This document shows, piece after piece, positions 57,001 to 64,000 of a stretch of 64,000 nt of DNA. The translations under genes and the position numbers were made by a program. The notes beneath the pieces are model-generated. The model was given only the letters and a program-made list of their open reading frames with translations, searched no databases and had not been told where the DNA came from. Every line of letters starts with the position of its first letter. The first letter of the stretch is position 1. Source of the stretch: Azolla caroliniana. Taxonomy: Eukaryota > Polypodiophyta. The DNA lies in contig JBHGNT010000001.1 of NCBI GenBank assembly GCA_043228905.1, positions 8,618,001 through 8,682,000 of the forward strand, given 5' to 3'.

Positions 57001-58743
57001 ATAGTTCGGTTTTCTTGACTTAAACTATATCCTCCTTTGCTACTTTAAGTGGCCATTCAATTTATCAACACTTTCTAGTCTATGATATAGTATCACTATT
57101 TTTTTAGGCACCCCCAAATTCATCATGCTAGCAAAGACGCTTCGTTTTAATATATGACATCAAAAAAATAATTTTATTTCATAGGTATGGAATAACAATG
57201 CCTAAGATAATCTCGGAGTCCCTCAAGATATTATCACAAGCGGGCCTTGGAATGGCAATGTTTAGTTTAGGTATATATGTAGATTTTATCACATTTCCTA
57301 TTGCTTACATTCCTAGTCTAAGATATATTTTGTTGATGACAGGCTTATTCATGGCTTTACAGCCTAAGATAATTGCATGTGGCACATCCTTGGCAATATT
57401 TGCAATGGTTGTAAGATTTCTTATAGGACCTACGATCATGGCAACAACATCAATTGTAGTTGGGTTGAGAGGGGTTCATCTACATGCTGCCATTGTTCAA
57501 GTATGTCTTATCAACCACACTAACAAAGCACCCTTGTTTCTCTGTCCCTTTGCTTTGTTGTAACTTGTTGCCTTTCTTTGACCCCTCCCAACTTTTAAGA
57601 ATAAATTGCATGTTAGGAATAATAGCTATTGTAAAAATAGACAAGATTACATATGACATAAAAATCTTAACTAATTAGTGTACAATTTGCTTAGAAACCT
57701 CACATGGAGTGATTCAGCGTAATATGAGAAAAGCCATGTAGACTAGCTTTTAAATCCCACGTGAATAGTGTGTATCCTCATGAAACCACTTTCTTTTCTA
57801 AGATGGATTTTTTTTTTCCAAAAAAACACTACTTCCCATTAGTTAGCAAAAGAAGTACATCAAAGATCAGCCATAATCAAAACAGCATAATCCCCAATAT
57901 ACAATTACAATATACAATTACACTTCTAAGATATATTATTACAATATACAATTACAATTGTTGAAACTATGAAATGATATAAATCTGTTAGTATGAAGAG
58001 GGTTTAGTCATTGCATATCATTATCATGTGTAAATCTTTTTCTAGAGTCTAATATTTCTTCCATTCACAAAAAAAAATTCATTCTTCCCATTCATGAGCA
58101 ACACACAAAGTTGTTAAATATTTTTCTTTTTAATTCACCTTCAATGTATCTATCGAGCTTATCTCCTAAGGGACAACTAACAACAAAGCTATTACCAACT
58201 TCCAAGGCACATGAGAATCAATTATATGCGAGAATACAAAAAAACAACACCAATCCATGTTGCATATCACAATTGTCTTTCATGTTTTGCATGTTTTGAT
58301 AATGTTATGAAATAATATTGGTAACTTTTAAGTACACTTAGTGACAATAAAACAAACTAAAAAAGACAAAAGGGAATTTGGGGAGCCTTTTGAAGCAGAT
58401 TAGTACATTATGAACATTTTCCACTTTTTCACATGTGGACCAGTTTGTGAATATAATCTTTGCAAAGATTAATGTAGTGTGTTTTAAAATTTCAGGCCGC
58501 ACTTCCCCAAGGGATTGTTCCATTCGTATTTTCACGAGAGTATGACTTGCATCCTGATATTTTAAGCACAGCGTATGTGCTCCCCTCATCTACAAAATGT
58601 CAATTGTTTCTACGTCATCTCAAGTTTATTTACTTGTTCCTAACTAAATATGCATTTTTGTATTTTGGTAAGACAGGGTGATATTTGGCATGCTTGTTGC
58701 ACTCCCGACCACTCTTTTATATTACATTCTTTTAGGGATATGA
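54011..58743 (+). CDS. PIN-type auxin efflux carrier, complete, 6 exons, 732 aa
   Basis: Plasma-membrane auxin exporter of the long-loop PIN class. Exons 54011-55379, 55702-56143, 57185-57270, 57343-57500, 58496-58572, 58677-58743; phases agree and the sum is 2199 nt. The N-terminal membrane half (residues 1 to about 165) shows [38 protein letters not shown] and [15 protein letters not shown] loop of about 400 residues rich in Ser, Asn and Gly follows, with SPRRSS-type sites. The NPNTY motif is near 586. The C-terminal half reads [43 protein letters not shown] and ends [16 protein letters not shown] Gly/Ser/Asn insertion (near 97-112) lengthens a normally short loop before the FDWTITLFS helix. 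Exon 1 is clearly GC-richer than its introns. HAAIVQ resembles PIN6/PIN2-like members, but I do not assign a subgroup. The second acceptor is a tandem site (55702 or 55705). Confidence 0.95.
57501..58495. other. PIN intron 4 with an inverted LINE 3' tail
   Basis: 57810-57900 (actacttcccattagttagc, agccataatcaaaaca) is the reverse complement of the LINE tail at 52740-52860. Next to it, tacaatatacaattaca is repeated three times near 57900-57955. Both splice sites of the intron are normal. Confidence 0.75.
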
Positions 58744-61700
58744 TCTTTTTAGCATTATGCTACTAGCATATGAAAAACAAATCAATACATATAAGAAAAA
58801 CAAGGTTCAAGACACATTTTCAAACACATGTTTCACCTCAAAGTGAGACTATTTTGAAGCTATATTCAAGTAGCCAATAGACTCACTCCACTTAAGTCTT
58901 TCGTGGGAACTTGCACCATCCCATAGCGTAATGGAATGATGCAAGTGTCAAGGACCAATGGTTGTTCCTCCAAAAGAGTACATCCATGAGTCAATCAAAT
59001 GTTAATTTTTTGTTTGTGACTTATTTACAAATTATTGTCATTTGCAAAGAATATTGAGGTTACCAATCAAGAGACAACGATGATGATGAGATAGAGCGAG
59101 AGATGATGATGATATATTAACATCCAGAATGGGGCAGTATGAAGCATGGGACAAACAATTACATATTGCAAAAGCACTCTCCCCCATGTTTTCACTAAGA
59201 TTGTTCCTGAATTTCACTATGCGGACCTAATTTCTTTAACTCATGTCAACAAGTGATAAACATGTTTAATGTCGTTGACGATGGTTTCGTCTTGGTTACA
59301 AGTTAATTAAAGCAATTCTTTAGTTTCTAGAACATTGAGGCAACATAAATCACTTTTCTACTTTTATTCTTAGTATTCAGAAAGTGTTATTTTCAAAGTG
59401 TATGAACATCTTTGCACCACTATAATGACAACTCTCATTCTCTTAATCATTGGTGTTTGAATGTGAGCTTAGCCATCAATCAACTACCCTTAGTAATTTT
59501 CACAATATCGTGTGTATCATTTGTATATGTTTCTTATGGTTGTTGAGATCGACATATGCCATGTTTTGCTCTATGATTATAATTGTGCAGTGTTAAGAAA
59601 ACATACGATCTAAAGTATTTGAATACCACATGCATTAGTGTCAAAATATAGGGATGGTGTTTGTGTTTTCTTGTGTGTGTGTGTGTGTGTGTCGGGGGGG
59701 GGGGGGGGGGTTAAAAACCTATTTAACAAATAAGTCGATGTTAACATCATAATTAATCACCTTTAATGCACATAAGCTCATCAATTTTGTTTTATCATAA
59801 CATATGCATGCCTATCATGTTCAACTTGTCTTAATACCTAAATAGTCACTCTCTTTTTAAAGTTCACACAATTAGCAACCATTGACAAGATTCTTGTGTT
59901 GTAGGATACAATTTCTTTACCAAGATGTACATGTTCCAATCCCCATCATGAGGCACGATGGATTAGAATGTATGTTTGTTATTGATTATTTATGAGTTCC
60001 GAACATCCACATGGCTATTGCCATTGCCTTTTAAGGGGTAATATTATCATTTTCATTCCTTCTCTTGTAGAAAAACACCAATGACGATCTTATAAAGCCA
60101 TTCCTCTAGGAACAAACTCTTAATATGCATGGCCTCAAATAAAAATATGGACTTTAATTTGTCAACATCGTGCTTAGATATGTAAAGTCTCACATCTAAA
60201 TTTGTATACTTCTCATATTGTATGTTGGCACACAGTTATTTATAGATTTAGTGTACTATGCATGCCACGTATTTATATACTGCATATTTCCCAAGCTATT
60301 CAATGTCCATCATCTAGTCAAGTATGCTTGTAGACCCCCCATGTACATTGCATCAACCTATACAATGATTCATCTAATTTGTGACACGCACACAAAAGAA
60401 ACAATAAAATAATGAATATGTAGTTGTGTGAATGTCTTCATATGGTTCAAAAAATATTATGGGCGTGCCTCACAAATTTTGCCCATGCCATAGCATCATA
60501 TCTTCATGTTCATTGCCAAAATTTATACGATGCGCCATCTTTTAACGCTTCAAGCAATAAAAAAATGCCAATTTATAAAGCCTAAACTTCATAGCAAAAG
60601 AAAGATACTTGTAAGGATCATGGATTTAGGAAACACCTCAATGTTATGAGATGGTTTATTCACAACATATTGAGGTAAAAAGAACTCTATGATGTGAGAT
60701 TGAATTGTGGTTCAAATGTGCTTCAGAAACATCATGCACATCAACTTTTGTTAAAAATGACATAACTCATAAATGTTAGTGGTCATCAACTCACATTCAC
60801 AATGTACTTGGACTACCATCTAAACAATGGAAACATGACAACCACATTCACTTAAGAAAAGATGCCAATGTGATAAAGATTTGAAGATATTGGGAGAAAA
60901 TCCAATAGAAAAGATGGCAAAGCATTGTGACAATTACATTGCAATTGCATTTGCTTACAGATATAGCTCAATGACTTAATGTGAGTAAGATGTCCAAGAT
61001 TGTGTGTTGTATGACAAAGTTGGAGGTCCTTGAAAGACAACACACTTTAATCGACGACCAATAGATATGTTTCGTCAACATTTGTCATACTTCCCTCTTT
61101 CAATTTCCTTACAATACAATCTTCTTGCACTGGTTCCAAAGGGATGGAATGCTCTTGAAAGACCAACAATACTTCTAATTTGTCATAATTCAATATAGAT
61201 ATTCTTTTCTACCCACATTTCAAGACCACTAATGTCACCTTATGTTGTTCCCTAGTTTTTTCCTCTCCACATAGGACACCATCTCTAACATGCAAGGAAA
61301 TGCTATCAATAACCTATGTCATACATCCCTTTTCTCTTTTCTATCTAAATTGGTTTCCTTATCGCTATGATCTCCAATTCCCACTAAACAAAGACCACGA
61401 ATGCTAAAACTAAGATGTTTTCGCCAGTCTATTTCAACCACCATCAGTCATTGTCCACTACTCCCCTCTTCCACCAAATTATTTTGCACGTGGTGATTCA
61501 CAATCATGACGTTTGAGTACACATATCATATATGTTTGTCTAGATATGGCCTCTATCGCAACTAGTTCAAATACGATGAGGCGCAATACCCATGGCACAA
61601 TACATGTGACTTCATGCTTAGCCACACACATTTTTGCTAGTAAATCAAAGATCTGGCCTCTCTTCTTTTTACGTCTTTCATCACTTCTTGTCATACATTA

Positions 61701-61970
61701 GCAAACAAGAGAGGACATGAGGGGATTCGGGGATCTAATCAAACATAAGGGGTACTAGAGAGGTTTTTGTGAGCGGGTTTTTTCTTATAAGTTATGTGAC
61801 TTTGGAGTAGTCTCTCCTAGAGGGGAGGGGGTTTCCATGACCTGAGGTGATTGATATAAAAAAATAAAAATAAAAAAGGCATGAAGGGGAATTTGGACTT
61901 AAAGTTGAAGGAAGGGGCTATTTTTGTAGTTATGTGAAACTAAGGGTCTAATTTTGCAATCCTTTTGAGA
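58744..61970. other. Intergenic; (TG)n-G17 tract, no gene seen
   Basis: (TG)n at 59671-59692 runs through tc into seventeen G (59694-59710). The rest is AT-rich without a recognisable gene or element. Confidence 0.55.
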
Positions 61971-61971
61971 A

Positions 61972-62446
61972 TTGGGAGGGAGATGGGCATGGCAGTTCCT
62001 CCGAAGATGTAAGAGACTGAAGAGAAGAAGAAGAAGAAGAACATGGGGTCTCCACAAAACTCTGCGCGGTTCGCTGAACGTGCGATGCATCGCCTCGAAC
62101 ATGACAGGTATGATCTTTTTAATCTTGAGAGAGACACGACAGAGAGAGACAGACAGACAGAGAAGGAGAGTAGAGAGTGCCCTAATCGTGCAAAAATACA
62201 GAGTACCTGTTTTTATTCTCTGCCCCTTTCTCTCTCTATCTACCTCTCAGGCCTTTTGGTTCCTCGTTTCTTCTTGATTTCTTCCTATTTCCTATGCCTG
62301 CTTACCCTTGACATTTTGAATCCTGTGTTATCTTTCTATACATCAATCCCCTTTATACTTTTTTGATCACATACTAGATTATATGTAGAACTCTTAAAAT
62401 CCATTTGCCATTTGTTGCTCAACCCAAATGTGCATACATATATACA
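61972..62446 (+). promoter_or_regulatory. Leader region of the ARM-repeat gene with a small open frame
   Basis: An ATG at 62043 opens a frame beginning MGSPQNSARFAERAMHRLE, followed by a possible donor gacag|gtatga at 62108. I cannot tell whether this is an upstream ORF, a leader exon or a short separate gene. No strong acceptor is evident before the main ATG at 62447 (actag and atgtag near 62375-62388 are weak). Confidence 0.35.
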
Positions 62447-64000
62447 ATGGAGGGGAAATTAGAAGCACTTGTCCAGAAGCCTCTTCTCCTCATAGAGATT
62501 GTGAGGAAGGCCGCCGAAGAGACCGAGTTTTTCAAACAGGATTGTGTTGAGATAACCCAGAAGATTGAGACCCTTGCTGAGCTCTTACAGAACTTTTCAC
62601 GCCTCTTCCAGACAAACAATGCGTCCAGTTTATATGAACGCCCTGCCCAACGCATCCTCACAGAAGTATCTATCACTCTTGAGAAAGCTCTTGTTATTTT
62701 GAAAAAATGCAAGAAGACTGAAATGATCAAGAGAATGGTCAATATCATGGCATCTGCAGATATGGGTAGAGTTAATAGTGCAATGGACTGTGCTATTGGT
62801 GATGTATCTTGGCTACTGAGGATGTTTGCTAATAGCCAAGGTGGAAAGAGGGGAGGGATGGAAGGTTTGCCACCAATTGCAAGTACTGATCCTATGCTTG
62901 CATGGGTATGGGGCCAAATAGCTCTTGTTCATATGGGTAGTCCGACAGAGAAGGAAGAAGGAGCAAGCTATTTGGCATCTATTGCATCTGATAAGGATCG
63001 GAACCGTGTGCTTGTGATTGAGGAAGGGGGGATCCCGCCATTGCTTAAGTTGCTTAAGCATGGGATTACCATCGGGGGTCGACTTGCTGCCCTTGATGCC
63101 CTCGGAGCATTAGGATCCAATAATGAATCAATGCAGCAAATCTATGAACAAGGAGCAATTCCTATATTCGCTCGAATCCTTCAAGATGGACCAACGAGAG
63201 TACAAGCAAAGGTAGCTTGGGCAATAGCTAAAATGGCCTCTCAAGCTCCTGATGCAACTGCATTCTCGACTGAGACTATCATCAAGCCCCTGGTTTCCCT
63301 CCTAGCCTTAGAGGCAATGGACACGGAGGCTCATAAGCTGAGTCGAGGCAATGCCATGTATTCTTCTGCAAGGATCAACACAATATTGAGAAGCTCCTCA
63401 GTTGTGGAGGAGAAAGTCGGGTGGAACCAGATGATGATGAGCACGGGTTCTGACACTGGAAAGCTCGATGATCAATGGGACACTAAGTCAACTCATTCTG
63501 ATATCTTCATAGATAAGAAATATCATGGGCTTTCAAGGAATCTCAGCCTAAGTACCTCAACACAAGATCTTACTTCCCAACATCCTCGCCATACTCGAGG
63601 TTTTAGTGACTCATACGACTTCCATGGGTTATCAAGACGAGAGCGCCAAAAAAAAGGATGGGAGAATGAAGACCCTGAGATCAAGAAAGAGCTCAAGATT
63701 CAAGTTACTTCGGCTTTGTGGAAACTGGCAGAGAACAATGTAAAAAATTGCAGGAAGATTGTTGAAACCAAGGCCCTTATTTGTTTTGCTAAGTTAATGG
63801 GAAAGGAGACTGATGAAGCCCTGAGGAAATCCGTGATGGCCGTAATGGAGATCACGGCGGCGGCTGAGAGAGATGTGGAATTCAGGCGGTTTGCCTTCAA
63901 GAAAAACTCCTTGTCTTCAAAAGCCATCATAGATCAGCTACTTAGGCTTATACAAAGTGGGCCAGCAGATGTGCAAGTTCCATGCTTGAAAGCTATCGGA
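62447..64000 (+). CDS. ARM-repeat protein, ARO (ARMADILLO REPEAT ONLY)-like, 5' part
   Basis: The first 518 codons, still open at the window edge; known AROs are about 660-670 aa. These plant proteins bind small-GTPase regulators and help organise polar tip growth and cell shape. The N-terminal helical region MEGKLEALVQKPLLLIEIV is followed by YERPAQRIL and a GDVSWLLRM block (near residue 121). ARM repeats start near 145. A conserved repeat, VIEEGGIPPLLKLLKHG, lies near 190-206 and VQAKVAWAIAKMASQAP near 256-272. A Ser/Thr-rich, poorly conserved linker occupies about 310-405, and repeats resume with ALWKLAENN near 423 and SVMAVMEITAAAERDVEFRR near 460-480. The ATG at 62447 gives the usual family start and has no in-frame competitor nearby. 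Family placement is firm; orthology within AROs is uncertain because the MEGK start differs from ARO1-4. Confidence 0.9.
   Translation, partial: MEGKLEALVQKPLLLIEIVRKAAEETEFFKQDCVEITQKIETLAELLQNFSRLFQTNNASSLYERPAQRILTEVSITLEKALVILKKCKKTEMIKRMVNIMASADMGRVNSAMDCAIGDVSWLLRMFANSQGGKRGGMEGLPPIASTDPMLAWVWGQIALVHMGSPTEKEEGASYLASIASDKDRNRVLVIEEGGIPPLLKLLKHGITIGGRLAALDALGALGSNNESMQQIYEQGAIPIFARILQDGPTRVQAKVAWAIAKMASQAPDATAFSTETIIKPLVSLLALEAMDTEAHKLSRGNAMYSSARINTILRSSSVVEEKVGWNQMMMSTGSDTGKLDDQWDTKSTHSDIFIDKKYHGLSRNLSLSTSTQDLTSQHPRHTRGFSDSYDFHGLSRRERQKKGWENEDPEIKKELKIQVTSALWKLAENNVKNCRKIVETKALICFAKLMGKETDEALRKSVMAVMEITAAAERDVEFRRFAFKKNSLSSKAIIDQLLRLIQSGPADVQVPCLKAIG

Overview
The window is nuclear DNA from a flowering plant. 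It is AT-rich and carries long introns, canonical GT-AG splice sites, plant-specific gene families and decayed plant retroelements (Ty1-copia, LINE, tRNA-like SINE). I cannot name the species.

Five protein-coding genes are supported, all on the + strand. (1) 1627-16932: a complete 21-exon SEC1/KEULE-type SM protein, predicted 668 aa. (2) 29785-32067: an intronless CCCH tandem-zinc-finger protein with ankyrin repeats (OXS2/AtC3H30-like), 760 aa, with a 1.6-kb intron in its 5' leader. (3) 41353-49504: a membrane protein with a zinc ribbon and coiled coil (plant 'stress response NST1-like' family). By phase-compatible splicing it appears to continue into downstream exons that encode a U-box, 1022 aa in total. 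(4) 54011-58743: a six-exon PIN auxin efflux carrier, 732 aa. (5) 62447 to the window end: the first 518 codons of an ARM-repeat protein resembling ARMADILLO REPEAT ONLY (ARO). Functionally they cover vesicle fusion, stress-linked RNA/DNA regulation, possible membrane-associated ubiquitination, auxin transport and tip-growth-type ARM scaffolding. They look like an ordinary gene row, not a cluster with one pathway.

The space between and inside the genes is repeat-rich. The SEC1 gene is about 15 kb long because its introns hold a 3'-truncated antisense Ty1-copia element, a second copia-like leader/gag scrap, an element with terminal inverted repeats, and three kinds of local tandem duplication. 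The 17-27.5 kb interval has no gene. It contains a roughly 1.5-kb near-perfect foldback (18701-20216), microsatellites and SINE copies. The 32-40 kb interval holds local duplications, antisense LINE reverse-transcriptase fragments and more SINE copies. The 50-54 kb interval has a LINE 3' end just upstream of the PIN gene.

The most unusual structure is a dispersed ~210-240 bp repeat (26200, 39503, 39766, 20950 and 50116, plus truncated tandem copies at 49842). It carries two different tRNA-like modules, each with A-box- and B-box-like sequence, pointing towards each other, and it is bracketed by GA/CT microsatellites. This is not the usual single-headed plant SINE design and is my main candidate for something undescribed.
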